Positions 36,663 to 51,124 of a stretch of DNA of 64,000 nucleotides are shown piece by piece. The notes under the pieces were generated by a model that saw only the letters and a list, made by a program, of their open reading frames with translations, ran no database searches and was not told where the DNA came from. Numbering within the stretch: the first letter of the stretch is position 1; every line of letters starts with the position of its first letter. The position numbers and the translations under genes were made by a program. Source of the DNA: JADJXM01 sp937967285 (GTDB taxonomy: Bacteria > Acidobacteriota > Blastocatellia > RBC074). The stretch lies in the NCBI GenBank assembly GCA_050249535.1, contig JBFWQI010000014.1, positions 69,923 to 133,922 on the forward strand. Direction: 5' to 3'.

Positions 36663-36735
36663 CCGGCCCTCGAGATTGTCGAATAATCCCGGCGAGCCCT
36701 TCGTCAGAACCGTACAGGAATCACAGGGAGGTAAG

Positions 36736-38661
<1,926 letters not shown>

Positions 38662-38726
38662 AGCGCGCCGGGTGAATCGGTTCCCCTGCCGCTTTCGGAA
38701 CCTGAGTTAACGAATCGGCCGGCAAG

Positions 38727-39416
38727 CTATCGCGAGACTCGCAGATCGGTGAAATGGGCAACCGTGCCGGGGCCGATCCAAAGCGCGATAGCGCCCCGCG
38801 TCTCTCCCATCTTGAGGTCATTGACGATCAGTGTCGGTTGCGACGCACCGTGAACGAAGAGCCGCGCCTTCGATCCGTTGACCTCTACTCTGACTTTTGT
38901 CCACTCTCCCGGAACCAGATCGACATAACTCTCATACTTTTCGGGGAACTCCTTGCGCAGTCGCTCCCACGGATAATCAGGATGAGATATGTACTGTGCC
39001 GAGTGATTTCGCCTCACCTGGTCATCGGCTCTGCCGTTTGTCGGGCGAAGATAAAAGCACTCGAACCTCTTCCCGTCATCGACGACATGAAAAGCGATGC
39101 CGACAAATCCGCGAGCCTGGGGGCCGGCATTCGGTCCGGTCTCGCCCGACAACTCGAGCTCGATCACGCCATCCTGAAAAACCGGCTCCGGCAGGATAAC
39201 CATGCTGTCGACAAGACCTGACCGGCGCGCGGTCTGATCCGTGACACGGAGAGCCTTTCGCCCCCTGTATTCACCGAAATCCGCTTTGACGTTATGCTGC
39301 TTCATCCTGCTGACGTCTCGCAGCGAGACATCCTGCCGCTGAATCACGGATGAACCCCATCCCCCACTGAGAAGAATGAGCGAAAAAACTGAAAGAACAC
39401 CGGATAAAACTGTCAT
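38727..39416 (-). CDS. Secreted concanavalin/LamG-like (DUF1080-type) protein
   Basis: A 229-residue protein with a signal peptide (MTVLSGVLSVFSLILLSGGW). The body looks like a jelly-roll of the DUF1080/3-keto-disaccharide-hydrolase-like group: GVIELELSGETGPNAGPQARGFVGIAFHV, FECFYLRPTNGRADDQVRRNHSAQYISHPDYPW, WTKVRVEVNGSKARLFVHG and GAIALWIGPGTVAHFTDLRV. I chose the ATG at 39416 because GGAG lies six bases before it; 39428 is possible. Function beyond probable carbohydrate binding is unknown. Confidence 0.75.
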   Translation of the reverse strand: MTVLSGVLSVFSLILLSGGWGSSVIQRQDVSLRDVSRMKQHNVKADFGEYRGRKALRVTDQTARRSGLVDSMVILPEPVFQDGVIELELSGETGPNAGPQARGFVGIAFHVVDDGKRFECFYLRPTNGRADDQVRRNHSAQYISHPDYPWERLRKEFPEKYESYVDLVPGEWTKVRVEVNGSKARLFVHGASQPTLIVNDLKMGETRGAIALWIGPGTVAHFTDLRVSR

Positions 39417-39572
39417 GACTATCTCCATCGAATCGCCGGAGCATAAATTGGTTAATATCCATCTCCGGCCCGTCACCTGGAATCTTATCAGGAATTGTCT
39501 ATGCTCTCTCCCGAACAATATAATCATAATGAAATATCCAAACTGTACGGCCGGCTACGTTCAAGAATAATC

Positions 39573-40247
39573 GTGCGCTTTTCGATCATCATTCCGACAC
39601 TCAACGAAGGACCGACTCTGAGGGAGCTCGCGGCCTGTCTGGCGGAATTGCACGGAGATTTCGAGGTGATCCTGGCGGACGGAGGAAGCGAAGACTCGAC
39701 GGTACAAATCGCCAGAGGAATCGGCTGGAAAGTGGTTGATTCGCCCCGGGGACGCGGGCAGCAGATGAACAGAGGGGCCGGGCCGGCGACCGGCGAGATA
39801 CTGCTCTTTCTGCATGCGGATACCCGACTGCCGTTCGATGCTCTCGGCGCGATCGAAGAGGCTCTCAGAGATGAAACAGCAGGCGGAGGAAATTTCAGCC
39901 TGCGTTTCGACGGATCGAGCCGTGAGGCGCGGCTGCTGACGCGAATCTATCCGCTGCTCAGGCTCTTCGGAATGTGCTATGGGGATTCGGCGATCTTCGT
40001 CCGGCGCGAGATCTTCGAACGAATCGGCGGATATCGGGAATTCCCGCTCTTCGAGGACGTCGATCTGTTCAAGCGACTGAAGAAAACCGGGCGGTTTGTG
40101 CGTCTGCCTGTCTTTGCGACGACGTCATCGCGCCGGTTCGAGGGCCGTTTCGTCAGGACCTTCGCGCTCTGGTCGATGCTTCAGGCGCTTTACTGGATCG
40201 GAGTCCCTCCCGAACGGCTCAACCGCCTCTACCGCCCGCTTCGTTGA
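39573..40247 (+). CDS. Family 2 glycosyltransferase (TIGR04283-like)
   Basis: A 224-residue GT-A glycosyltransferase: FSIIIPTLNEGPTLRELA, EVILADGGSEDSTVQIA, SPRGRGQQMNRGA, the metal-binding LLFLHADTRLP, and a C-terminal EDVDLFKRLKKTGRF acceptor-side motif. This matches the transferase family often paired with a DUF2064 partner, absent here. I chose a GTG start at 39573 because the family motif begins almost at once; an ATG at 39495 would add 26 non-conserved residues. The stop lies six bases before the MITE-like element. Confidence 0.88.
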   Translation: MRFSIIIPTLNEGPTLRELAACLAELHGDFEVILADGGSEDSTVQIARGIGWKVVDSPRGRGQQMNRGAGPATGEILLFLHADTRLPFDALGAIEEALRDETAGGGNFSLRFDGSSREARLLTRIYPLLRLFGMCYGDSAIFVRREIFERIGGYREFPLFEDVDLFKRLKKTGRFVRLPVFATTSSRRFEGRFVRTFALWSMLQALYWIGVPPERLNRLYRPLR

Positions 40248-40253
40248 ATCCTG

Positions 40254-40497
40254 GTAACTGCTCAGCCGCGGAGCGGCTGCCGAATTTAGCCGTGTCGTTC
40301 ACGGCACGGACAGCATTCGTATATAAATTCCCGTCGCGTGAGCGACGGCTGATATCAATCGTCGCTCACGCGACGAAATAATAAAAAAATATAGCTTACC
40401 CGGGGTTTCGCTCGGCCTGCGGCCTCGCTTCACCCCGGGCTAAACTCTGTCGCCCGCTCCGCGGGCTTAGGCCCGCCACCGGGGGCTGAGCAGTTAC
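40254..40497. mobile_element. MITE-like multi-hairpin element, copy 2
   Basis: This 244-bp element has perfect 14-bp terminal inverted repeats, GTAACTGCTCAGCC (40254-40267) and GGCTGAGCAGTTAC (40484-40497). Direct flanks GAATCCTG (40246-40253) and GAATCCTA (40498-40505) agree in seven of eight bases. The internal stems match copy 1, including the 16-bp CGTCGCGTGAGCGACG pair, with several paired changes. It sits between the stop codons of two convergent genes. Confidence 0.85.
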
Positions 40498-40502
40498 GAA
40501 TC

Positions 40503-41438
<936 letters not shown>

Positions 41439-41449
41439 CTTTTTTATTA

Positions 41450-42856
<1,407 letters not shown>

Positions 42857-42937
42857 GGCGCTCCCGTGAACAAATCGAGAAGTTACAATCGAGATTCGGC
42901 CGGCGGGATACGCAAGAACGCATCCCGCCGGCCCGCG

Positions 42938-45856
42938 TCATCTGACGATGACATAGATGACGGACGGCTCGCTCGATGATGAAGTGCCGGTTGCGATCGC
43001 CCTGTAGCGGAACGAATCTATGCCGCTGAAATTGGCGGTGGGCGTGTAAACCAGATTCGGCAGCAGTCCGCTGATCGCTCCCGCGGAAGGCGAGGAGAGC
43101 AGGACCAGCGTCAGCGCCCGGTTGAGCGGATCGCTTCCGGTGAGAGTGAAATTGACCGGCGAGGCGCGAGCCGTCACGAGGCTCAAGTCATTCGCCGTCG
43201 GAGCATTCGTCGGCGGCCTCCTGACGCGCACCGCCAGACTGAAGATGTACTTCAGCCCCGCCCCGTTCGTCGCAGTGATGTAGACGGTGTACTCGCCCAC
43301 GCTGTTGGCCGGCGGTGAAAGCCGCAGCGTGTAGAGGTCTCCTCCCTGCGGAATGACCGATGCGAAGCTCTGACCCGATGCCGTAACGGTGATCGCCTGC
43401 CCCGCGCCGGGCTGGCTGTCCGCGAGAAAGCTGAAATCCAGCGTCTGGCTTTCATTGACGGTCAGACGCGGAGGCGCGACGACCAGCGGCTGATCCGGCG
43501 TCAGCCGGCCGGGCATAACGATGTCGTCGCTGAGATCGATATTGTTGCCGGTCGTGATACTGATCGGCCCACGCTCGGTTCGATCGATCTGGCGATCGGG
43601 ACGCATGTAGCTGACTTCGATGCTGACTGTGTCGCCGGTCTTAATCACCGGAACATCGTCCAGTTGGAATCTGCCGTCATCGTCGGTCAGTGCATACTGG
43701 CCGCGGGTCTGAACGATCGCTTTCGTCACCGGCACGCCGTCGCTGCCGACGACGCGCCCGCGGATCCTGATCGTCGGGTAGAGCGGCGATGCGAAATAGA
43801 GCGTAGTCTGCCTGACACGACTCTGCTGGGTGTTGAATTCGGTCGCCTCGATCTTGTTGTTCTGACCTAACCGGCCCGTGCCGATCTCGATGAAAGTGCC
43901 GATCGTCGGGGAATCCGGCGTCGCCGTCGTCGGCTGATCGAAGCGAAACAGTTTGATCGTCACGCCGGAGGGGATGTTGTCCAGATTCGGCAGCCTGAGA
44001 GTCCCTCCCGGAGACATGACCGCCCCGAACGGAGACAACTGAGTCACGGCGGTGCTGAAATAACCGGCCGGCATCTGCCCCGGCACGCGGCCCGGATCGA
44101 GCAGCGTGCTGGTCAGCGTCGAGGTGAACGCCCCCGGCGGCTGCGAGACCGTGCACCCGTCAGGCAACCCGAAATCGGGGACCGTGGAATTGTTTCCGGT
44201 CGGCGTCATCGCTCCGCCGTTCTGTCCCGCATTGACCGGCAATGAGTTCTGACTGTTCGACTGGACCGATTTCAACTCGATCGGATTTCTGATCTGGTTG
44301 TCGCGCCCGGCTGTGACGGCCACCTTGAGAGTCCGCGACGGATACGGAACCGGCGTGTTGACGGCGCGGATCTCAAGAACCTGCACTCCCGGCGTGGCGT
44401 CCGCCAGCACGAATGATCCGTCCGCGCCGGTATTCTGAGTGATGAACTGGCCCGATGTCGTCGAGACTCTGACGGTCACATTTGCCACGGGTCGCCTTCC
44501 CGTCTGCCCGTTGGTTTGCGTGAAAACCTCCTCGACGAATCCGCTGACGGATGTCCGCAATGACAGGCTCGCTGCGCTTTCGGCTTCCCCGCCCGATGTT
44601 TTGACCTTCACCTTGCCCGTCGCCGATCCGAACGGGACACGCGCCTGAATCAGCGTCGATGTCACCGAAGTGACCAGAGCGGCGACGCTCCTGCCCTGCC
44701 CGTCCTCGAGCAGCACCCGCGTGTCGGACGGTAAGGTCGAGAACCCCGCGCCGGCGATCGTGAACGTGTCGCCGGCCAGCGCCGTTCCCGGATTGATCGA
44801 TCCGATCGAAGGAGAACCTCCGGGCGGCGTCGGAGTCGGCGTTGGCGTTGGCGTCGGCGTCGGTGTCGGCGTCGGTGTCGGCGTTGGTGTCGGCGTTGGC
44901 GTCGGCGTTGGCGTCGGCGTTGGTGTCGGCGTTGGTGTCGGCGTCGGCGTCGGTGTTGGTGTCGGCGTCGGCGTCGGTGTTGGTGTCGGCGTTGGCGTCG
45001 GTGTTGGCGTCGGCGTTGGTGTTGGCGTCGGCGTCGGTGTTGGCGTCGGCGTCGGTGTCGGCGGAGGTGTACCGCCGAAATTCAGCGTAAAAGTGTTCGA
45101 GAATATAGATGTTTCGACGCGGACTCTCACATTGAGTTGTCCTCGCCCTGAGAATGCCGGCAGGAGTTCGACGTTGAGCTGATCGAGGCCGACGAAACCT
45201 GGAGCTTCGCCGATGAATGTCGGAGTGAGCTCCGTCTGGTCGACGATCACCCTGGTCGAGACGGGAGCGTTCCTGACGCCGCACAGATAGAGGGCGAGGA
45301 AGAGCCGGTCGCCGGCGAAGTCGAGAACGCCGGATGCGCTTTCGAGGATCTGCGATCCGTCAGATTTGACTCGGACAATCAGCGCCGCGGGAGCGCCGGC
45401 TCCGCTGGCATTGGCCGTGAAGACGGCCGGAGCGGCAACGGCTATCTCGACCGTTCCGTTCGAGACTACTCCATTGCCGGCCGCGATCTGAACCGTCGCC
45501 TGTCCGAGCGGAGTGTTCGCCGGAATCAGAAAATTGACCTGCCCCGGAGAGACGAAGAAGATCCCCGTCAGCACGCCGTTGACGCGGACGGTCGTCCCGC
45601 CCAGAACGGTCGGCAGCGGGAGCCCGACTGCTACCTCAGTACCCGTCGCGAGATTGGTCCCATAAGCCGCGGCGATGCCGCTTGGAGTCAGCGGCGCCGC
45701 ATAACTCGCCGCCGAGACGGTCGTCACGGCATTCTGCCCGGCCACTTTCCATAACTGCGGCGCCCAGAAGAGCGCCGTTATTACCAGTGTTATGGATGTC
45801 ACGAGAAGCGTGAATCTCAGTCTCCTTAACCCGCTCAGCACTTGAGTTAATATCAT
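42938..45856 (-). CDS. Giant secreted protein: TIGR03437-type domain, Pro-Thr linker, IPT/TIG and regulatory-like repeats
   Basis: A 972-residue protein beginning MILTQVLSGLRRLRFTLLVTSITLVITALFW (signal or anchor). Residues about 45-260 form a 'Solibacter'-type domain (AASYAAPLTPSGIAAAYGTNLA, FFVSPGQVNFLIPANTPLG, GFVGLDQLNVELLP). A Pro-Thr linker of about 40 dipeptides follows. Then come an IPT/TIG domain (PSIGSINPGTALAGDTFTIAGAGF), two carboxypeptidase-regulatory-like domains (about 440-520 and 720-790), and C-terminal cadherin/Ig-like repeats (FSLAVRVRRPP, NFSGIDSFRYRAIA). It is probably exposed on the cell surface. I chose the ATG at 45856 because GGGGGA precedes it and a hydrophobic N-terminus follows. 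Confidence 0.88.
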   Translation of the reverse strand: MILTQVLSGLRRLRFTLLVTSITLVITALFWAPQLWKVAGQNAVTTVSAASYAAPLTPSGIAAAYGTNLATGTEVAVGLPLPTVLGGTTVRVNGVLTGIFFVSPGQVNFLIPANTPLGQATVQIAAGNGVVSNGTVEIAVAAPAVFTANASGAGAPAALIVRVKSDGSQILESASGVLDFAGDRLFLALYLCGVRNAPVSTRVIVDQTELTPTFIGEAPGFVGLDQLNVELLPAFSGRGQLNVRVRVETSIFSNTFTLNFGGTPPPTPTPTPTPTPTPTPTPTPTPTPTPTPTPTPTPTPTPTPTPTPTPTPTPTPTPTPTPTPTPTPTPTPTPTPTPTPTPTPPGGSPSIGSINPGTALAGDTFTIAGAGFSTLPSDTRVLLEDGQGRSVAALVTSVTSTLIQARVPFGSATGKVKVKTSGGEAESAASLSLRTSVSGFVEEVFTQTNGQTGRRPVANVTVRVSTTSGQFITQNTGADGSFVLADATPGVQVLEIRAVNTPVPYPSRTLKVAVTAGRDNQIRNPIELKSVQSNSQNSLPVNAGQNGGAMTPTGNNSTVPDFGLPDGCTVSQPPGAFTSTLTSTLLDPGRVPGQMPAGYFSTAVTQLSPFGAVMSPGGTLRLPNLDNIPSGVTIKLFRFDQPTTATPDSPTIGTFIEIGTGRLGQNNKIEATEFNTQQSRVRQTTLYFASPLYPTIRIRGRVVGSDGVPVTKAIVQTRGQYALTDDDGRFQLDDVPVIKTGDTVSIEVSYMRPDRQIDRTERGPISITTGNNIDLSDDIVMPGRLTPDQPLVVAPPRLTVNESQTLDFSFLADSQPGAGQAITVTASGQSFASVIPQGGDLYTLRLSPPANSVGEYTVYITATNGAGLKYIFSLAVRVRRPPTNAPTANDLSLVTARASPVNFTLTGSDPLNRALTLVLLSSPSAGAISGLLPNLVYTPTANFSGIDSFRYRAIATGTSSSSEPSVIYVIVR
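44826..45063. repeat. Hexanucleotide repeat encoding (Pro-Thr)n
   Basis: About 40 tandem copies of a GTYGGY hexamer fill this stretch; on the minus strand they read Pro-Thr. The third positions alternate irregularly between C and T (CCG/CCA, ACG/ACA/ACC), so the array is not freshly expanded as one perfect unit. Length change by slippage would keep the frame. Confidence 0.93.
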
Positions 45857-46198
45857 CAGTATCCCCCGGATAATCACCGCTCGATCGGCGACTGGTCGCG
45901 AGTCCGGACTCATCTTCATCGAGTCGTCGACGAACCGTCGCCCGTATTGACATCTGCGAGATATTTGCTTATTTCCGTGATCGCGTAATGCGCGCTTTGA
46001 AAGAACCTGCTCACTTGCCAGGTCAAAAATGCAAGATATGAGGTCTGGTATCGGTATCAAAACACACCCGGAACCAAAGTGCAATTTCGGTTTCAGGGAA
46101 TCATCAGCGGTAACGCCCATGGAACCTGAGTTCCTGCAAGCCAGACCCAGCGGACGGTCCTGGCATTGTAACGGCTGCCTCATTGATGGAAATATTAA

Positions 46199-46336
46199 AG
46201 ACGCCAAACCGCCAAGATGGCCAAGATGGAATCAAGTAAGGGCTGCTGTTTCCTCCATCTCGGCGATTTAAAATGGATTAAATCGGGCACTTCATTGCTT
46301 CAATAAATCTTGGCAGCCTTGGCGGCTTGGCGTCTA
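46199..46336. repeat. Inverted repeat with (A)GACGCCAAG ends, copy 2
   Basis: The left arm AGACGCCAAACCGCCAAGAT (46199-46218) plus GGCCAAG is matched by the inverted right arm at 46308-46336, ending GGCGTCTA. About 80 bp lie between. The right end supplies the TAG stop of the DUF5107 gene (46334-46336). Copy 1 is at 12048-12187. Confidence 0.8.
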
Positions 46337-49300
46337 TTTAATTTTCATCTGCGCCCACTCCCTGACGACGCGAAAGTTGATATCGTTGAAGCCGGGATCG
46401 GAGACCTGCTTCCCCTCGTAAACTGCCACGCACCAGTCGCGCAGAGGTTCGGTCCGGCCCCTCCCCCGCGCGGGCGCATCGGTCAGCAGCCTGGCGCCTT
46501 CCTCTCCGCGTCCCAGTTTGCGCAGGGCCAGAGCCGAGACCAGACTGTTGACGTCGAATCGGCTGATTCTGAAGGATGCGATGCGATCGAGTGTCGCCTT
46601 CGCTTCCGCTCCGCGTCCGAGCTTCTCCTGACAGATCGACTCGAGCCAGTCCTCGAGCCGCTCGTCGACCATTTCGGGATAGGGTTTTCCGGCGCCCAGA
46701 TTCTCGGGCCAGAGCCTCGCCGCAGAGATGAACTTCAGCGCCCCGGCGTGATCGCCCGCCTTCATTTTTTCGAGCGCCAGCATCAACTGCGCCTCCTTGT
46801 AGAGCAATCGGCCCTCGGTCGATCCCTCGTACGGCAGCAGGTTGAGTCGCCCCAGCAGATCGCTGCACGCCTGATACTGCCGGTTGAGAAGCAGCGTCCG
46901 GGCATACAATGCGCCGAGCTGATAGTTGTCCGGCTCCTGTTCATGGTACTTCCGCGCAATCTGCAGCGCCCGCTCGGGCTGTGAACTGGTCATATGGTAT
47001 TCGGCCAGAAGCCGGCCGTAACGCCACTCGCGCGGATCGAGCCGGGCGGACTTCTCAGCATCCGCCAGCGGGTCAGATCCGGCATTCGACTTCCAGGCCA
47101 GTTGCGCGCGCGCCGCATAGAAGGGCGCGTATTCCGGAGCATCGCCGCACGATGAGAGCAGCTTCCAGGCTCCCGCATCATCTCCCAGCCCCCGGAGAAT
47201 CAAAGCCAGGTAGTATTTCGGTTGCCACGAGCCATTCCGTCCGGCGACCCAGGTCAGCACATCAGCCGTCTCGGCGCGGAAGGGAAAGACCAGATGCGGA
47301 GATGCCTGGTTTGCCTGCCGGATCATCTCGTCGATCCCCGGCTGACCGGTTCTCTCTTTCAGATACGCGCGCCAGTAGAGCACCTCGGGATTCTCCGGCG
47401 CCAGTTGCAGGACACCATCACTCTCGACGAAACGACCGAGATTGCCGTACCAGATCGCCAGTTCGAGATACGTCTCATGCGGCATCTCGTTGCGAATCAG
47501 GGAACTGAAATCGCGCCGGGATTGCTCCGTCCCCTCCCATAAACTCCGCTCGAACCGGGCGAAATGGTTGAGCGGATCGATGCTCAGAATCCCGCCCAGC
47601 GTTTCCATCCCCGCTCTCCGGTCATTCCGCAATCTGTTAATCACGGCGATGATCTGATGCGCTTCCAGATTGTAGCGGTTGAAGTCGATGGCTTTGCCGG
47701 CGTAATCCAACGCCCTCTCGTATTTCCCCTCGCGGAAATAGATCCGGCTCAACTCGACGTAAGCCGCGCTCCGGAATTCGACCGACTGAGCGGCGATGTC
47801 GAAGCCGTCCTTCGCATCCTTCGTCCGGCCCAGCCGCAACGCCGCCAGACCGTAGTAATAATTGGCCGCGGGATCGTAGGTGTCGATGCTGAGCGCTCTG
47901 CGGGCCAGATCGAATGCCTCCCGGTAATTCATCTCGCGACAGGCCACCAGCGACAGATCGACCAGCGCCGGCGCGTAGTGGGCATCCTTCTTCAGGCACG
48001 CCTCGAGCTTTTCCCGCGCCTCGCCGTAATGCCGCTGCCTGATGTTTTCGACGCCCTGCAGGTACAGTCCGTAAACAGAGTCCCAGTCGAAGTCCCCCGG
48101 GCTCTCGACCGGCCGGCTGAGAGTGCCTGCATCCGGATGCGCTTCGTATTCGAGCTTGTTGCCCCCCAGCGTGACGCGCAACCGCTCCGCCGGCACGTCC
48201 GCGTCGATTCGATCATGAAAGACTTCCAGCGGTTTGAGCGAGAGAGCCTTCGAATAAACAAGCTTCTCTCCGTCAAATACTTCCAGCTTGTCGTTGATCG
48301 TCTGCATCGGAGAGAAATCGAGCGTCAGCCCGCGCCCCTCGCGCCTGACGTTGAGCGCGCCGTAGAGATTGGCGACGACGAACCCCTTCGTCCCCCTGAC
48401 AGGGAACCAGTACTCAGTCCATCGATCGGTCGTATACGGCCCGAAGCCTCTGTGCTTGAAAGGCGTCCTCGTACTCTGTTCGGCCGCCTGGTTGAAGAGC
48501 CTGCCCGACTGCACTTCGACATACTGGCCGTCGCTGTCGGTCAGCAGCTTCTCCCAGATCATGCCCTGCGGCGAGAGCCCCCAGATCCAGATCTTCTTCC
48601 CCGGTTTGTCGTCATGATTCGAATATCGCGCCATCCCGAAATCGTCGGCATGCCAGTACGCCCCATAAAATTCCGAATATTTGCCGAAGACGTGATACGA
48701 CTTGGAGGAGCCGAAATCGTTCTTCTCGTAAAACGAGATATCCCGGCCGTTTTCAGTATTGACCGGCCATGAAGACGCCTCGCCTCCGTGACCCAGATAA
48801 TGCGTTCCGGGATAGATGAACTGCAGGTCGCCGGCGGCCTTGATACCGGCATTCATCCAGGTGTAGTACGGCTGTTCGAGCGGAGTGGCGTTGTACCAGA
48901 ACGATCTGGTCGAAAACCATGCCTTGTCGGCCGGCAGATTCACCTCCAGCCGCCAAGGTGTCCGCGTCAGCAGATCGAGAACCCCGATGTGACAGCTCAC
49001 GCTCCCGTCATCGTTCTCCCTGAGCAGATAATCGACCGGCGTCGCGCAGTTCGGCGTGTGTCCGATGATCCCGTAATTGGCCTCGATCCCACCGCTCGTC
49101 CACGGACCGCGCATGGCGATGTCGCGGAATTTGACGACGTGGTTGTAATAGATGAACGCCCGCCCCGTCCCCTTATCGATCGCCGCCCAGACCTTGCCTC
49201 CGATCTCGGGCAGAATCAGGACCCGGATGTAGTCGTTCTCCAGCTCGACCACCGTCCATTCCTTCTCGACCGGCCTGTCACTGTATCGCTCGTAACGAAA

Positions 49301-49468
49301 GTAAGGGTAGATCTTTCCGGGCGTCGCGACTGGATTCGGATCCGAATACGGATAGGTTGTAAATACCTGCCTGTACTCCCTCATCCGCGCCCTGCCCTGC
49401 GCATGTGAAACGACTGGAGACAACAGGATGATGAACAGCAGAAACACCTGCGGCCTGAACTTGATCAT
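46334..49468 (-). CDS. DUF5107 and TPR-repeat secreted protein
   Basis: A 1044-residue protein with a signal peptide (FRPQVFLLFIILLSPVVSHAQG). The N-terminal half (about 30-340) is a DUF5107-type sugar-mutarotase-like beta-sandwich: NDYIRVLILPEIGGKVWAAIDKGTG, GIEANYGIIGHTPNCATPVDY, FWYNATPLEQPYYTWMNAGIKA and YIYPGTHYLGHGGE-like segments. The C-terminal half (about 460-980) is a run of tetratricopeptide repeats (YGEAREKLEACLKKDAHYAPALVDLSLV and similar). In related proteins this pairing is linked to glycan metabolism. GAGGTGACC precedes the ATG at 49468. The stop is shared with the inverted repeat at 46199-46336. Confidence 0.9.
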   Translation of the reverse strand: MIKFRPQVFLLFIILLSPVVSHAQGRARMREYRQVFTTYPYSDPNPVATPGKIYPYFRYERYSDRPVEKEWTVVELENDYIRVLILPEIGGKVWAAIDKGTGRAFIYYNHVVKFRDIAMRGPWTSGGIEANYGIIGHTPNCATPVDYLLRENDDGSVSCHIGVLDLLTRTPWRLEVNLPADKAWFSTRSFWYNATPLEQPYYTWMNAGIKAAGDLQFIYPGTHYLGHGGEASSWPVNTENGRDISFYEKNDFGSSKSYHVFGKYSEFYGAYWHADDFGMARYSNHDDKPGKKIWIWGLSPQGMIWEKLLTDSDGQYVEVQSGRLFNQAAEQSTRTPFKHRGFGPYTTDRWTEYWFPVRGTKGFVVANLYGALNVRREGRGLTLDFSPMQTINDKLEVFDGEKLVYSKALSLKPLEVFHDRIDADVPAERLRVTLGGNKLEYEAHPDAGTLSRPVESPGDFDWDSVYGLYLQGVENIRQRHYGEAREKLEACLKKDAHYAPALVDLSLVACREMNYREAFDLARRALSIDTYDPAANYYYGLAALRLGRTKDAKDGFDIAAQSVEFRSAAYVELSRIYFREGKYERALDYAGKAIDFNRYNLEAHQIIAVINRLRNDRRAGMETLGGILSIDPLNHFARFERSLWEGTEQSRRDFSSLIRNEMPHETYLELAIWYGNLGRFVESDGVLQLAPENPEVLYWRAYLKERTGQPGIDEMIRQANQASPHLVFPFRAETADVLTWVAGRNGSWQPKYYLALILRGLGDDAGAWKLLSSCGDAPEYAPFYAARAQLAWKSNAGSDPLADAEKSARLDPREWRYGRLLAEYHMTSSQPERALQIARKYHEQEPDNYQLGALYARTLLLNRQYQACSDLLGRLNLLPYEGSTEGRLLYKEAQLMLALEKMKAGDHAGALKFISAARLWPENLGAGKPYPEMVDERLEDWLESICQEKLGRGAEAKATLDRIASFRISRFDVNSLVSALALRKLGRGEEGARLLTDAPARGRGRTEPLRDWCVAVYEGKQVSDPGFNDINFRVVREWAQMKIK

Positions 49469-49568
49469 GGTCACCTCTCGCAAGTCGCTGGATTGTCGCT
49501 AAGTAAGTTGGGTTACGGGAATTCTACAGCAATCCGCATGCTGCTGGCCGGCCGGAGCGACCTATGAG

Positions 49569-50159
<591 letters not shown>

Positions 50160-50275
50160 CCCGACTACCCTCCATTGCCTGTGATGTGTGGTTTTCTTCC
50201 AAGGTTTTCGGACTGCGCAGTCTATCCGATCGGCTGACCGGCCGCAAGTTGAAGATTCTTCAGCTTTTCACCGGC

Positions 50276-50305
50276 TTGACACCTTCTCCGATCCGTTCCT
50301 ATAAT
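50276..50305 (+). promoter_or_regulatory. Strong sigma70-like promoter of the second HU gene
   Basis: TTGACA (50276-50281) and a consensus TATAAT (50300-50305) are 18 bp apart. The start would give a leader of about 80 nt before the GTG codon at 50393. Confidence 0.85.
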
Positions 50306-50392
50306 CCACTCGACCATTGAGCGGAACTTCAATCAACTAATCTATAAATGCTGGTCCTTCAGAAATTTCCTGATGTGGGAAAGTGAGGCACT

Positions 50393-50656
<264 letters not shown>

Positions 50657-50674
50657 CCATCAAAAATAAAGCAG

Positions 50675-50708
50675 AAAAAAAGGGCTGCGATCGACCAAAT
50701 CGCAGCCC
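50675..50708 (-). terminator. Rho-independent terminator facing left
   Basis: GGGCTGCGAT (50682-50691) pairs perfectly with 50699-50708 around a 7-nt loop. Seven A's at 50675-50681 become a T-run on the minus strand only. The hairpin therefore best ends a minus-strand transcript coming from 50.7-51.2 kb, although no annotated minus-strand gene is there. Confidence 0.78.
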
Positions 50709-50772
50709 CAGACCATAGCAGAGAGATGATGAATAATCGCCAGTGCGTCTACTTTCGTATGCCACGCTGTGG

Positions 50773-50930
50773 TTATTCAAATATTGCCCGGTGACCCTTG
50801 CGAACCAGCCGGACAAACTTCAGCAACCGTTCCGTCAGTCGCAGAAATTCCGTAACAAATCCTTCACGTACAGCATGTGCGCCGACCGGCGGCCCGCATG
50901 CTCGTTTTTTTCAAATATTTGCGGGGCCAT
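50773..50930 (-). pseudogene. Candidate small minus-strand gene split between two frames
   Basis: An ATG at 50930, preceded by TTGAGGGG, opens a 31-residue frame (MAPQIFEKNEHAGRRSAH..., ending FCD at 50835). A second frame, offset by -1 and open from 50910 to the TAA at 50773, reads VREGFVTEFLRLTERLLKFV and RLVRKGHRAIFE, with coding-like third positions. The first frame contains A-AAA-AAC, a classical slippery heptamer, two bases before a 12-bp GC-rich stem; slipping there joins the two frames exactly. A homopolymer deletion or chance would look the same. The terminator at 50675-50708 lies 65 bp downstream. No family is recognised. Confidence 0.35.
50873..50910 (+). terminator. Candidate rho-independent terminator facing right
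   Basis: GCATGTGCGCCG and CGGCCCGCATGC pair (one mismatch, one G-U) around a 5-nt loop and are followed by TCG and seven T's. It could end read-through from the second HU gene. The same bases on the minus strand are the slippery site and stem described for 50773-50930, so its role is ambiguous. Confidence 0.5.
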
Positions 50931-51124
50931 GTCGCCCCTCAATCTTCATCCCGGCAATGAGCCTGTTATCTGAACGCTTCCGCCGGATTCATTGTTTGCC
51001 GGCCCGATTACCGTCCCGATCCGGCCGGCGGAAGTCAGAATCTTTCTCCCTCCTGCTCCCGTGCTTGCGCGTTTTTCGTGATCTTCGCCTTCCGGCGCCA
51101 CCTCTATCGCTCAACCACGATCGC

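Noticed and set aside
44670..45182. A plus-strand frame with a long Gly-Val repeat
   Set aside because: It is the antisense reading of the Pro-Thr array in the giant protein, whose frame has a signal peptide and domains on both sides.
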